From assembly GCA_011009095.1 (NCBI GenBank), contig VTPC01091068.1:267981-331980 (forward strand): a stretch of DNA of 64,000 nt. Direction: 5' to 3'. Position numbers and translations under genes: made by a program. The notes beneath the pieces were generated by a model. It worked only from the letters and a program-made list of their open reading frames with translations, had not been told where the DNA came from and searched no databases. Within the stretch, counting starts at the first letter, position 1. The number at the start of each line of letters is the position of its first letter. Source of the stretch: Ignelater luminosus. Its lineage: Eukaryota > Arthropoda > Insecta > Coleoptera > Elateridae. Below, one piece after another: positions 1 to 11,400 of this stretch.

Positions 1-2256
1 TGCCTGGTGTTGGAAGGAAGGTATCTCCATAAGTAATGAATAAATTGAAAATATTAGTCACTTGTAAACTTAGCTCGAATATATTCATTTTCTTTGATAG
101 ATTACTTTCGTTTTGTACTAAGAAGCGTAAAAGAGTTATTAAAGCAGTCCATAAGTCTTTCCATGGATAATTTATTCGAATTCGACATCTTTTTTGATAA
201 CATAACACACGGTGTACTACACCAAGACATAAAAGGTATAATTCCATTGGTAATTTCTTCATCATATGACTCATTATAAATTCAACCAATAAGTCTAGAA
301 AAGAAGATACCACATTTTGAAAATTATATTTTTTATTTTGAGGTAAATAAAGTACTCAAAAGAAATACAATAGATACAAAAGACAAATTAGAAGCAGTTG
401 AAGGTGTTTCGAACACACCCTACAGTGTGTCTCACAACCTCACTTTTTATTTATACATTCCTGAATTCTGTTTGTGTATTATTAGATTGATTTTAAATCT
501 GTGGTAGTTATACAAACCTCAGAATATACTTTCATACATTCTAAATTAGAATTTTGGTCGAAAAATAAAATTAACAGAATAAAGTATGTATTCCCAAGTT
601 AATTATCTCCTCAATTTGTACAAAATCCAAAAAAAACAGAATCTTTCAAAAAAGACTACAAAAGCAAGCTGCAAACTGTAAAAAGCACTTATTCTCAAAA
701 ATATCACATTGTTAATTACAACACATTAAAGAACTCTTACCTAAAAGAGTAGAAGCTAGAGGTTGGGAAGATGTGGCACGATCAGCAAAAGGTTTACGAT
801 GTCGCATTGGCAGTCTGTGTAAATGGACCTTAAATGTAAGACTCACATCATGCATAATGGAATTGGCATATTGATCTTCAGATATACAACTTAAAATTAA
901 AAAGCATAGCTTAACCGTATGAGTTCCAGCCTCTGTTTTTGTATCTTGCATTACTATAGAACTACAATGTTAAGATAATATACAATAAAGGTAGTTTAAA
1001 ATAACTTAATATAGACTTACCAATATTGGAAGAAAGTTACAAGTAAATTTGATGGTTGAGCCATAATATCAACTATATTCATATTTGATAGATCAGGAGC
1101 TGGATGTGCAGAATTCAAGGTATTGCTCGGTGAAGGAGGAGAACTTGTATCAGTTTGAGTTTGAGCTAATGTAGTTATAAAATTTCTATTCAAATGTATT
1201 GCTTCATATAATGCCAACAGAAGTGCATTATTTGCTCGAATCTGCTGAGTTCTAACACCACCTTCTTCTGAGATGAACATATTTCCTACCATATTTGTTA
1301 GTGAAGATAACCAGGATGCATTTTGAGCTTCTAAATGTTGCAGATTAAACTGTCGACAAAATTCCATAAGAGCAGCTGTAATAACTTGGCCATATCCATT
1401 TAAAGCTAATTCGTCATCTAATATGGACAATTTGACAATGTATGGATTGGTTGCTTCATATTTTCTATAGTTTACCAATAAAGTTAACAAAAGTACCACA
1501 TCATGCCCATGCATCTGTCTCGATGGTGTATCACATAACAATTGCATCAAACACTCAAACATTGATGTAATCATAATATATTCTATTAATGTATTTTGGC
1601 TAACATTTTCTGTTCCTGTGACAAATACCAGAAGAAGTTTTAAACATAAATTCTTTAGACTATCGGGAGTATCACCTAAAAAACAAATAAATAAAACGAA
1701 CGCTGTATGATCTTAATTATTCTTGTATTCACTCTTTTCGTAAGAAACATCACAAATCGATACATAGAAATATATCTTGTTATTGTGCAGATTATTTTTA
1801 CCAGTAATGTCATAATTGCAACTTACTAGTTAGAAAAACGTGACAATGATGTAATAATTGTTGCATTTTTTCTTCTGCAGATTGGAAGCCCATAAGCAAA
1901 TGAATAACATCAAAACCACTTTCGGCAGTTACCTTCTTGTATATGGACGATACTAAAGCACATAAAGTCTGCATCGAATAAACCACTCTGATGTTATGTT
2001 CATGACTTAATGTTTCAATACACTGACTAAATAGTAAATTTAAGTTGTCTCTAAGTAAAGTTAATTGATCTGGGGTAAGTTTCATTATTTCATTTTCTAA
2101 ATAAGACACCTTTGGTTTTAGTAAAAAGAATTCATCCCAGAATGTGGGATTATTCTTGGACAGATCATCGCCTTTAAAAAATAATTCATAAATTTGAACA
2201 ACCTTTTCTTTTAATTGTCTTTTTGAACCAGAACCACTTCGTTTCCTTGTAGTCAT
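1..2256 (-). CDS. ARMH3: ARMH3 (C10orf76) homologue, N-terminal 533 codons, runs off the window
   Basis: Four exons read on the minus strand: 2256-1827, 1675-1021, 961-741 and 294-1. All junctions are GT-AG and the phases agree (1, 2, 1). The conceptual protein matches my memory of vertebrate ARMH3 throughout: an N-terminal [10 protein letters not shown]-like start, a central [20 protein letters not shown] block, then [34 protein letters not shown] and, at the window edge, [13 protein letters not shown]. The family is a helical-repeat (armadillo-like) Golgi protein linked to GBF1 and PI4KB; that role is family knowledge, not visible here. Human ARMH3 is about 690 aa, so roughly the last 150 residues lie to the left of base 1. 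The start is the ATG at 2256, in an exon of the expected N-terminal sequence. A Ser/Pro/Thr-rich insert lies near residue 315. The 294-1 exon could be mistaken for a plus-strand gene because its complement is also open. Confidence 0.93.
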
Positions 2257-2536
2257 TACTATCGGCGTATTTGATTATTTTTAGGTTAAAAATTACAAAA
2301 ATTAAAATGTTTCTACTACGCACTATACAATGTAGACTGGTTTGTAGAAATAAACATTAAGTCGAAGAAAAGGTCTTTCATTTATTTAATATAACAATAA
2401 GTTAGAAAAGACATAAATATTTGAGATGCGTTTATTAACCCCTAACTTTATTTTTAACGTCAAAAAAAACTGTCAATTCTAACAAATGTCACGTGTAAAG
2501 ATGTACTAAATGCTCTATCAACGCCGTGAACTTTAT

Positions 2537-2697
2537 AGGCCCGTTGCATGAAGCACATTAATAATTAATCAAATGCTTTAAAATCAAATGATTAGCCGGT
2601 CGGGTCAAATCATTTTGAACTTACATTTGAATTTTACTAAGTCTGATTGGCTAATCACGTAATTCGTTTGAGTATTTAATTAACTGCAACCGGATCG
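2537..2697. repeat. Imperfect palindromic MITE-like repeat
   Basis: The ends resemble each other in inverted orientation (CCCGTTGCA near 2540 and TGCAACCGG near 2685). Internal blocks TGATTAGCC and GGCTAATCA also mirror each other. The match is interrupted by gaps, so it is an old foldback-type insertion upstream of ARMH3. No clear target duplication was seen. Confidence 0.4.
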
Positions 2698-2869
2698 TAT
2701 AATCCAAGTGGCGGCCCGTCATCAAACACCCGATTAATTTGGATTTGTTTCTTTTTTCTTACTATATACTTTAATTTCTTTCATAAATTAGCTAGGTGTT
2801 CGATGACTAACAACATTAAACGATCACCGCTTAGACTGATTTTCAACTTTCTCAAAATCTTTTGGCACA

Positions 2870-3990
2870 TTAGAGCTTGAGCAAATTCACGTTAAACATT
2901 TCGTTAACGGTGAAGTCACGTGACCAAATACAGTGAAAGTTTAGCGGGCATGTACATTTTAAAAGAGAGTTTGAGCACACTTTACGCTATACGATAAGGA
3001 GCCGTCCTTAAATTACGTAACGCAAAATTGAACGATTTTTATACCCTTTCCCCCCCCCCCTTGTAACGCAACTGTAAGGCAAGTTCGAACCACTCCTTGG
3101 ACATTACGTAACGCAATGCTCTAATCTCCCCCTACATTTAATATGAAAATGTTCTAATTTTTTATTGAAAAAAGATTTTATTAGAAAGGAATGCATCGAA
3201 GTGAGGCGCGTGCGACCATTGTGGTCTATACACAAACTGTTTGAGTTCAGACAAGTAAACATGAGTTTAAATAATATTTTATCAATAACATTCCATCGTT
3301 ACGTAACGTTACTCTTGACCCCCCCTAACCCCCCCTTGGTAACGTTGCGTAACGCAACTCTGGACCCCTCCTTGGAGCGTTATACGTAATTTAAGGACAG
3401 CCCCTAAAGTTATTTTGTGACAACTACGCATGTTCAGAACATTATCGTAACGCTAAAGTTTATCGGAGTCCGCTACTTCCTTGCAAATAAGGGAGCGAAT
3501 AACGTATATTGTAACTCCGTTTGTGAGGTTAGTAATTTGTGGCGTGTACTTCGAGCATGTATATTTTGACAATATTTTCACTGTTACTAATTTATTGATA
3601 ATAAATGAATAAATTGAAAACGCGTTTTTTTAAATAACCACATCCAATTAGATCGTCAAGTTATGTTAGGTTCCACTAACGTTGGTATACTGTCGGTTGT
3701 TTGCTCAAACTCTTTAAATGTTATATGCCCGCTAAACTTATTTTAGAGTATTTGGTCATGTGAATTTATCGTTAACGGGATGTTTAACGTAAATTTGCGA
3801 GTTTGAAATACACGCTACAGCTTCCTGCTACCCTCACAAACCGATTTATCGTATTAGATATATTCGCTTTATTATTTGTATGGAAATAGTGGGTTTCGAT
3901 AAACTTTAGCATTACGATAATGTTATGAGCATGCGTAGTTGTCACAAAATAACGTTAATGTATAGCGTAATTTGTGCTTAAACTCTAGAA
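2870..3990. repeat. Complex of inverted repeat blocks (order X-Y ... X'-Y')
   Basis: Block X (about 2870-2985, with GTTTAGCGGGCAT and GTGACCAAATAC) reappears inverted at about 3699-3809. Block Y (about 2960-3560, minus the later insertion at 2998-3404; it contains TTTTGTGACAACTACGCATG) reappears inverted at about 3800-3990. The two halves are circularly permuted relative to each other, not a simple palindrome. This suggests a former tandem repeat of one unit with an inversion. No ORF is present. Confidence 0.65.
2998..3404. mobile_element. 407-bp Harbinger-type MITE with TAA target duplication
   Basis: The left end reads GGAGCCGTCCTTAAATTACG and the complement of the right end reads GGGGCTGTCCTTAAATTACG. 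TAA flanks both sides (2995-2997 and 3405-3407). The element interrupts block Y of the surrounding repeat, whose inverted copy near 3945-3990 lacks it, so the empty site can be read directly. Inside are C-rich tracts (poly-C at 3051-3061) and repeated ACGTAACGCAA motifs. A 3-bp TWA duplication is typical of PIF/Harbinger elements; the superfamily call is inference. The short ORF at 3165-3389 lies inside it and is not treated as a gene. Confidence 0.75.
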
Positions 3991-4050
3991 ACTAAAAGCT
4001 TTTTCATTGGTATCACGTCACGTCGTCGTGCTAACTGCTCTTAACAAACA

Positions 4051-4722
4051 TTGATAACTATATCCCACTTTTTAATATTGCATCCAACACAGATTTGAAG
4101 AACTACGTTTCTCTACATAAATATCAATTACAACGCATCAATTTATACCTAACCTCAAATACAAACGACGGTAGAATTTGAAAGCGCTTTTTAAAACGCT
4201 GCATGAAATGTCGGTAGCAAACGAATCATCGATGGTTGCTGCTACCAGTTCAAGAACTTTCTATGAGTTAAGTGCTACTACTTGCTGATTGTTCCTAAAC
4301 ACAAGCAATTCTCCTTGCATTTATTTTAAGCCGGAAAAGATTTGCTTTTTACAGTTTACATTATGTACATTTTTGGAAGACATATTTGAAATTAATCGCG
4401 ATTAAAGTACAGAATCTAAGACCGCAGTAACTTTTGATACTGCTATATGTCATCGAGATTTGCAAGATTATTTCTTCTAACAAAAGGTATACCTATTAGG
4501 TTACCATGCAAAAGGATGTGTAGTAAGTTGCTTGTGTTCAGAAGCAGTATATTTAAGTGGTACCACTTGAATCATAAAGCTTTTGGACGGTTGGTATTTT
4601 GTTGCCGTTTGTATTTGAGGTTAGGTAGAAGTTGTTATATTGGGATAGATATTTATGTAGAGCAAAGCAGGTGGTTTTTCAAATCTATGATGGATGCAAT
4701 GTTAAAGAGATATGGTTATCGA
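4051..4722. repeat. Foldback-like inverted repeat, arms about 4051-4180 and 4601-4722
   Basis: The left arm contains CTCTACATAAATATC and ACCTAACCTCAAATACAAAC. The right arm contains the complements in reverse order at diverged identity. The 118-codon open frame at 4447-4803 overlaps the right arm, has no recognisable similarity and is judged non-coding. Confidence 0.55.
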
Positions 4723-5242
4723 TACAGTCGTCCAGGAGCAAGCAAGCGATTACTAATAGCGCATAAAACTGTTAATACTCCTAAACACAAGCATTGGTCC
4801 TAAATTCTGTATTTTTATTTCATTCCAATCAAAATTTTTGGTAAACCTACTCCTAAAGGCCGTTTCACATTATACTTTTTTTCGTCTGGAACTTTGACTA
4901 AATTCAAAACTAGCTCGACTTGGATAATGTAAATCAGAACGATTGCTTCCAAGTTTTCACGCTAGATTCTAGATTTAAAACTAGGTCCGGTCCTGTCTTT
5001 CAACCAAGGTTGTATACTAAACCTACACATTAGAGCGATTTTCAGTGGTTTCTACAACTAATAACTTTGACGCGCTCTTGATTTCTTGAATATTTATTAT
5101 TTTAATTATTATTTATAATAAATTAATACAATAAACTCTTTTAACCTAATAAAAACAAACATTTAAAAAGTAACATAACCTCAAAATCTTTTATGTATAT
5201 AGAATATAGTGTGGGTGACATTGGCAACAACTTTAGCAGCTG

Positions 5243-5513
5243 CACAGATTAAATAAGAGTCAGAAAGTTTCACTTCGACAGATTTGTGGATTCTATTGAC
5301 CTCTTTCTCTCTCTCTCTCAAAGCAACTCCAAGAGCTTGCTATTTTGACGTGTACTGCGCAAGCAGCACAGCGTGGTATGCACTTTTCATAAAACGCCCG
5401 TAAAAGAGTAGGCGTGGTAAACTTTCAGAGCTGCAAATGTAAATACGCATAGACAAAAAATGGGAACATTGGTGTTATAGGGAGTGAAATGTCTGACTCT
5501 TATTTAATCTGTG
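5243..5513. mobile_element. 271-bp MITE, copy 1, nested in the THAP element
   Basis: Perfect inverted ends beginning CACAGATTAAATAAGAGTC. It contains a (CT)n tract and closely matches the copy at 7818-8084 along its whole length (shared GCAAGCAGCACAGCGTGGTA). CAG...CTG ends suggest a hAT-type element. Flanks share only an approximate CAGCT, so the target duplication is unclear here. Confidence 0.8.
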
Positions 5514-5703
5514 ACAGCTACCTTTAAAAGCTCCTAAATAGAGGCGGGAAATTTAAGTTGATTCGAGTTGGGCAGCGCTCGATACGATGCTACGCGGTAA
5601 ATGCTGTCACTGGTATCGTCGGGGTCGAGTTTTAAATTTTTAACGGCGTGGTTATTTACATTTTTACTAAGTAAGTGGAAACGTAGAAATAATATTTTTC
5701 GAG

Positions 5704-6355
5704 ATGTCCAATGATGTGACAAAAAGTAAAAATAATTGCTGTGGCTCTCAGTGCAAGTCCACATATAAAATTCCAAACATTTCGTTTCATAAATTCCCCA
5801 AGTTACCACAGAATATTAACGAAAAAATGGATGGTTGCCTTGAGAATAGGAAAGAATATTTCTGTCTACATGAAAGTGTGCAGTTTGCACTTTAAGAACG
5901 ATGATTTTTTTCTTTGGTGGAGGTAAGCAAAGAATTTATTTTGGTGGAGGTAAGCAAAGAATTTATTTTGGTTTGCTAAAAAGTAACATAATAGTTTAGA
6001 TATTATTTTCATTTTACAGCTCATATTAATAAAATTAATCGACTTAAAAAAACCGCAGTTTCCAGCCAAAATTTACCAGTCCGTTCACATGATTGTATCT
6101 TAAGTCCTACACAAATGCAGTAGCATCTAGATAGAGAACAAAGACTGCAAAACCGAGCGAAAAATAAAAGTGTACAGAAGGCTGTGGAACATGTAGAAGA
6201 ATTACCAGATCTAACAGCTGGAGGGAAGCGTTATGATACAATAGAAGTAACAAGAAATTTATTAAATATTAAAGAAAGCTCTGCAGTATTTTCTAGGTCT
6301 GCAGTAGAAATTAAAGACTTACAAGGACAAAGGAGTACAAGTAAATACTTATGAT
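5704..6355 (+). pseudogene. Degenerate THAP-domain gene
   Basis: From the ATG at 5704 the frame encodes MSNDVTKSKNNCCGSQCKST followed by ISFHKFPK, the start of a THAP zinc finger. Around 5820-5830 a frameshift is needed to reach VCSLHF, the second half of the C2CH zinc ligands. A splice donor GTAAGC follows at about 5925. After the acceptor near 6020, LKKTAVSSQNLP resembles the AVPTIF-type end of THAP domains. A stop (TAG at about 6120) interrupts the later open stretch that runs to about 6350. The frameshift plus the in-frame stop make this a dead copy. Its role was probably DNA binding for the surrounding transposon. Confidence 0.7.
5913..5966 (+). repeat. Perfect 27-bp tandem duplication containing a splice donor
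   Basis: TTTGGTGGAGGTAAGCAAAG and the following seven bases occur twice back to back (5913-5939 and 5940-5966). Each copy includes the same GGAG/GTAAGC donor at the end of the first THAP exon. Confidence 0.9.
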
Positions 6356-6955
6356 GATTTTACATCATACAATATTGAAAATCTCATGGACAGTGATTAT
6401 AAGTGCAGAATTCTAACAGGTGTTATAAATTCCTCCAATATTGGCCCAAGACAGGTTTTAAGCTGCCCCTTTTGTTACCAAATCAAAAATTTGGTATTTT
6501 TTGATAGTAGTTATTAATTCCTGTAGCATTAATTTTGTCCTATGTATAATAATTAATAAATGTAGTTAGCAAGAGTAAAAATTTGCAATAAAACAAGTGA
6601 AGTGTTAATATTTTCATTATTGTAGTACTAATACTTATTAAGCACAAATATAAAAATGTTCAAAATATTTGTATTATAATACTACTAATTGTTATTAAAA
6701 GAAAAGCACGTTACATCAGAAAAAATTATATTAATAATATACATAATAATAACTTCTTTAAAATACGCAAAAGAAAAATTTAAAAAAATCACTGAGCACT
6801 AGGTAGCTGCTAATACCTCTAAATACCCCGACGTTGTCCACCATATTGTTTACAACCAGTGACGCCACCAACGGCCGTGCCTTTCTCGAATCTAGTGTAG
6901 TAACTAGTTTAGTAAATAGTTTAGCCGAAAAAAGTATAATGTAAAACGGTCTTTA

Positions 6956-7817
6956 GTAGTTATTTATGTAACTGTTTACAGTCCCTGAAGTATTTTATTC
7001 CTAAACAATGCATCATAGTAACCATAACAGGCAATTCAAAATTATAAATCTCCAATATTTTATTAAATTTGTAAGCAGGTTTACCAAAACATAAGAGACG
7101 GTTGCACAAACCAGGCCATTGTGTTTAATAACTTGGGCCAAAAAGATTTTGCGGACACACCGGGGGTAGCAGACTCAGCTCGTTCTTTGCCTCGTTCTCT
7201 AGTCTAGTATTCCCGGCTAGCCCGCAAAAATATTATTTTAGGTCCTTATTAAATAAATATCTATTTTATTATTATTTAGCGAGCATGTAATGGTTATTGT
7301 TTTAGACGAGGATGAAATTTACAACACGAGCAGGTAGGCGAGTGTTGCAATCATCCGGTGTAAAACAATCGATACATGCAAATGGCCTCATTATTCAACA
7401 ATCGTTGATAAAAAAGGCTTAAATCTGGGTATGTAATACAGTTTCCATTAAAGGTATTTCTAAATCTAACGCTGACATTTTATAAAGAAAGCTTAAAGAC
7501 AGACTTAGTAAACAGGTACGTAATATGGTCTATATTTTAAACCGACTTTGTACCCTCAAATTTGAAACACGCTGTATAATTATCAAAAAATATGACAGAT
7601 TTATCAAAGAAAAATAAATAAGATGAAAGTAACACAAAAAAGTAATGTGCAAGCTTTCAAAGCCAAAAAAATAAGCAGGAATATTTCTGATAATCTGATA
7701 CAGAATTTCGAATTTCTAACCTGTTTTTATTATTCAAAATAGTATAATAAAAATCCTTAACACTGATATTTTTTTGTTTGGTTTTGTTACAATGTTGCAT
7801 ACAGTGTTGGTGTTGCC
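6956..7817. other. Intergenic stretch without a gene
   Basis: No coding signal. A short GC-rich hairpin lies at about 7146-7226 (TTTTGCGG...CCCGCAAAA, with CACCGGGGG facing CCCGGCTAG). A perfect-looking simple repeat is absent; the rest is AT-rich. Confidence 0.6.
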
Positions 7818-8084
7818 ACAGATTAAATAAGGGTCAGATGTTTACTTCGCCAAATTTGTGGATTCTATTGCCCTCTCTCTTTCTCAAAGCAACTGCAAGA
7901 GCTTGCTATTTTGACGTGTCTGCGCAAGCAGCACAGCGTGGTATGCACTTTTCATAAAACGCGCGTAAAAGAGTAGGCGTGGTAAACTCCCACAGTTGCA
8001 AATGTAAATGTGCAGAGACAAAAAATGGAAACATTATTGTTGGTGGAATAGGGAGTGACATATCTGACACTTATTTAATCTGTG
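7818..8084. mobile_element. 267-bp hAT-like MITE, copy 2
   Basis: Same family as 5243-5513. Ends are ACAGATTAAATAAG and CTTATTTAATCTGTG. Flanks GTGTTGCC (7810-7817) and GTGCTGCC (8085-8092) agree at 7 of 8 positions, consistent with an aged 8-bp target duplication. It lies about 400 bp upstream of the FBXO21 start codon. Confidence 0.82.
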
Positions 8085-8498
8085 GTGCTGCCAAGGTATG
8101 ACATTCTATGTGTACTTAAAAACATTCGATGTAGATTTTGACATATTTTGATATATCCTACGAATGTCACGAATATATTCGACACTTTTTATAATAAAAA
8201 CAGCTGATAATAATATTTGTAAAGTTCGAGTCGTTCGAGTCGGTTCGAGTTTGAGGTGATATCATATCGTTAGCATTTGGACCATTTGGATCTATAGCAT
8301 TTTTTAGTTTTTATTGAAAGTACGTATTAATATTACTGCGTTTTTAGTGCTGGATTTGTTTTACTATACGTTAATTTAATTAATAACGCGATTTATATTT
8401 TATAAAGGATTTAGTGTACAATTAAATACTTTTATTCCAGAGCGCAATATGAATATACTTAGTTAATCACGTCGAGGAATCTGTAAATATCGGTAATA

Positions 8499-11400
8499 AT
8501 GGAATGCCTACCTGTTGAAATTCTGGAATTGATATTAGCAGAGCCTAAACTGAATCTTGAAGATGTGTTAAATGTCTCTGCAACATGCCATTATTTACGA
8601 GATGTAGTACAAAACAGCAGCTTTATTTGGAAGAAGAAATTTGAAATAAAGTGTGTAATTGCAAAGATATACACACATGGTATGACATACTACATTTCTT
8701 AATTGTTCTAGATGGCCCCAGTTTATGAAACTGTTTGATAATGATTTCACGGACTGGTACAAAGAAGCTCAGTATATATATGACTTAAGCAGCCGTACTC
8801 ATGCTTTATTGTCTACTATGTCTCCTAGATTTTATAAGAAAAATGAGTTTTCTGACTGTGATCTTCAGGAATGGGTAGAATTAACAGAAGAATCTCCACG
8901 AGCATATAACTATATAGTTTTCGATTTGATGACTATCATAACCACATGTACACCTATTAAAAGTATAGAAGTTGTTCCTGTTGAGTAAGCAAAATGAATG
9001 ATATATACGATAATTATTTCTTAATTAATATTATTTTTAGTACGCCTGGTAATAAAACCCTACAGTATTATTCTGTTAAAGTGTTGAGATTTATTCGTCA
9101 ATTACATTTGGCTAAGGAATGGGAGAAATTTATGGCTTTGCCAGCCAAAGACCAAATTCTAGAAAAAGGTGCAACTTTTGTAGCTCAGTGGTGTCAGCCT
9201 ACTACTAATGTTGAATGGGAAGATATTGCCGAACAGCTTGATCATTTAGCTAGTGAAGTAAGTAGATTCGATTATTTAGATCAAATAGTTTCACAATCTT
9301 GAAATCACATAATATTGTATGTATCTTGTTAATAAAATGCGCTATTTTTGAGTAAAAGTTATAAGAAATCTTCAATGAAGGTTCAATATTGCATGATTTC
9401 GGAAAATTCAATTTTACTCGCAAATCTTAATAAAAGAATCCCAAGTTTTGGATTCTTTCTTTTAATTGCAAAATCTTAAGTGGTTATACAAAATATCAAA
9501 ATGAGTCCATTCAGGTATACTTTAACATTATCATTTGAATGATTAATTTATATTCTAAGCAGAGATCTTCAAATAATAATTTATCATTGCCAATTACTTA
9601 AATTTTAAAATCTGTTTATTAAGGTTTTGAATGTGGTAGCAAAGTGGCTATTGGAAGTGTGTAAAATGATTAACAATTTATTCTGATAATGTAGTTTCAG
9701 TATTAATCTAAAATCATTATTGTGATTCTTTAAATAGGCAAGAATCTGTTTAAAAGTGGCATATCCTGAACATCCGTTACACAAGATTCCTCAAGAAACT
9801 TTCAAGAAATGGAAAGTAGAAAATCTAGAAGGAAACCAATGGAATGTATTCGAATGCAGGCAAATCATTCGTTGCTTAACATCTGTTATGTATGAACAAA
9901 ATAAATTTAGAGGAAATAACAATGCTTACTATATGCCAGAAAATTCTTTTATTAATGATGTAGGTTACAATATTTTTATAATAATACATATACCAAAAAT
10001 ATAAAGTAATTTTCATAATTCAGGTATTAACAAAGAAGCAGGGACTACCAATAACTTTGGCAATAATTTATGAAAGTGTAGCTAGACGCCTTGGTTTGAA
10101 ATGTGATCCGATTAGTTTTCCTGCACACTTTCTTTTGAGATTTACCGAAGGACAAGGTGAAAGTTATGCAGACTCTTATTATATAGATGTCTTTAACAAT
10201 GGTAATGTGATTCGCAAAGGCGCATGTCCTCATAGTCGTAGTTATACTGATAATAAAGAGAGATACCTTCCACCTGCTTCTGCTAGACAGGTCTGTTAAG
10301 CACCGTTCCTATTAATTGATTTACTTATTTAATCAAATTTTAAGTAGGTTGTGGAACGCATGACTAATAATTTAGAAGTATCATGTCGGCAGCACACGCA
10401 TCCTAATGGAAGCATTACACGTTTGCGATCAACTTTAGAATTATTACATCTGATTAGTCCAAATGATATGTCAGCTGTAGTTAGTCTAGCACGTATTTAT
10501 ATGTTGCACAGTATTGATACAAAACCACTGGAAAATTACCTTCTTACTCGTGTAAGTTTCATTAATCACATTTCATTACTTCTAAATATAGTTTTTAAAA
10601 ACTCTAGGAATTCGAAGTGGCAGAACAAGTTCAGCGGATAGTGCATATGTTACGTGATTACGATTTGCATCATAAGCAGAATTTCTGTGAACCAATTACT
10701 CAGGTAACATTGTAACAATAAAGCTTTCGTTTATTTTAAATATTGAGGTTTGTTTTTAACTTGCAGACTAAACCAAAGAGCCGTCCCAGCAATCTTACAT
10801 TTGCTGTAGGAATGGTAATGAAACATGTTGTGTTGAATTATATATGTGTTATATATGATTGGGATCCAGTTTGTATGGCATCTCCTGAATGGCAGGCTCA
10901 GATGGGAGTACATCGATTAAAAAATAAAGATCAACAGCCTTTTTATAATGTTTTAGTTGAAGATGAATCACATCGCTACGTTGCTCAGGGTAATTATTTT
11001 ACACCGAGTATCTTCCATTGGGTACACTGACATGTAAACCACATACTTAAGAAACTTTCACAAGATATTCACTTGTTTAGAATCATCCACAAAAATGTCA
11101 TAATTGTTCTATAAGTCTACATTATGAGCATTGATTTTTGTATTACTTAATTGTAACTCTAATAATTTCTAGTAGACTGCATAAAACACAAAACAATGCT
11201 ATGAGAATAATACTAAAATGTACTAAATACGTTTCAGTAGTTGTAATGTTGAATAATTTCTGCCATGTTCATAAATTTTTATTAAATCTTAGTCGCACTG
11301 TTATCCTATTAACTGAGCTCAATAATTACTGATGGTAGCACTGTAATCATGATAACATATTTGTTGTTGTGATTACAGCGCCACCATATATTTTCCGGAA

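Larger units (their letters stand above)
4854..6955 (+). mobile_element. 2.1-kb DNA transposon carrying a broken THAP gene
   Basis: Terminal inverted repeats face each other: TAAAGGCCGTTTCACATTAT starts at about 4854, and the complement of the right end is TAAAGACCGTTTTACATTAT, ending about 6955. Both continue into ACTTTTTTCG. The interior holds a 271-bp MITE (5243-5513) and a degraded THAP-domain gene (5704 onwards). THAP domains are the DNA-binding part of P-element-like transposases and their domesticated relatives, so a P-like origin is plausible. I see no catalytic domain and no clear target duplication. Confidence 0.65.

Noticed and set aside
94-279. Plus-strand 61-codon open frame
   Set aside because: Exact antisense of an ARMH3 exon whose minus-strand translation matches the family residue by residue.
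4447-4803. Plus-strand 118-codon open frame
   Set aside because: Overlaps one arm of an inverted repeat, has no family resemblance and no supporting splice or start context.
5534-5809. Minus-strand 91-codon open frame
   Set aside because: Lies opposite the THAP relic; the plus strand carries the recognisable zinc-finger motifs.
10743-11030. FBXO21 frame ending at 11030 as the gene end
   Set aside because: The last 14 codons are intron read-through after a GTAATT donor at 10990; the conserved C-terminus resumes at 14844.
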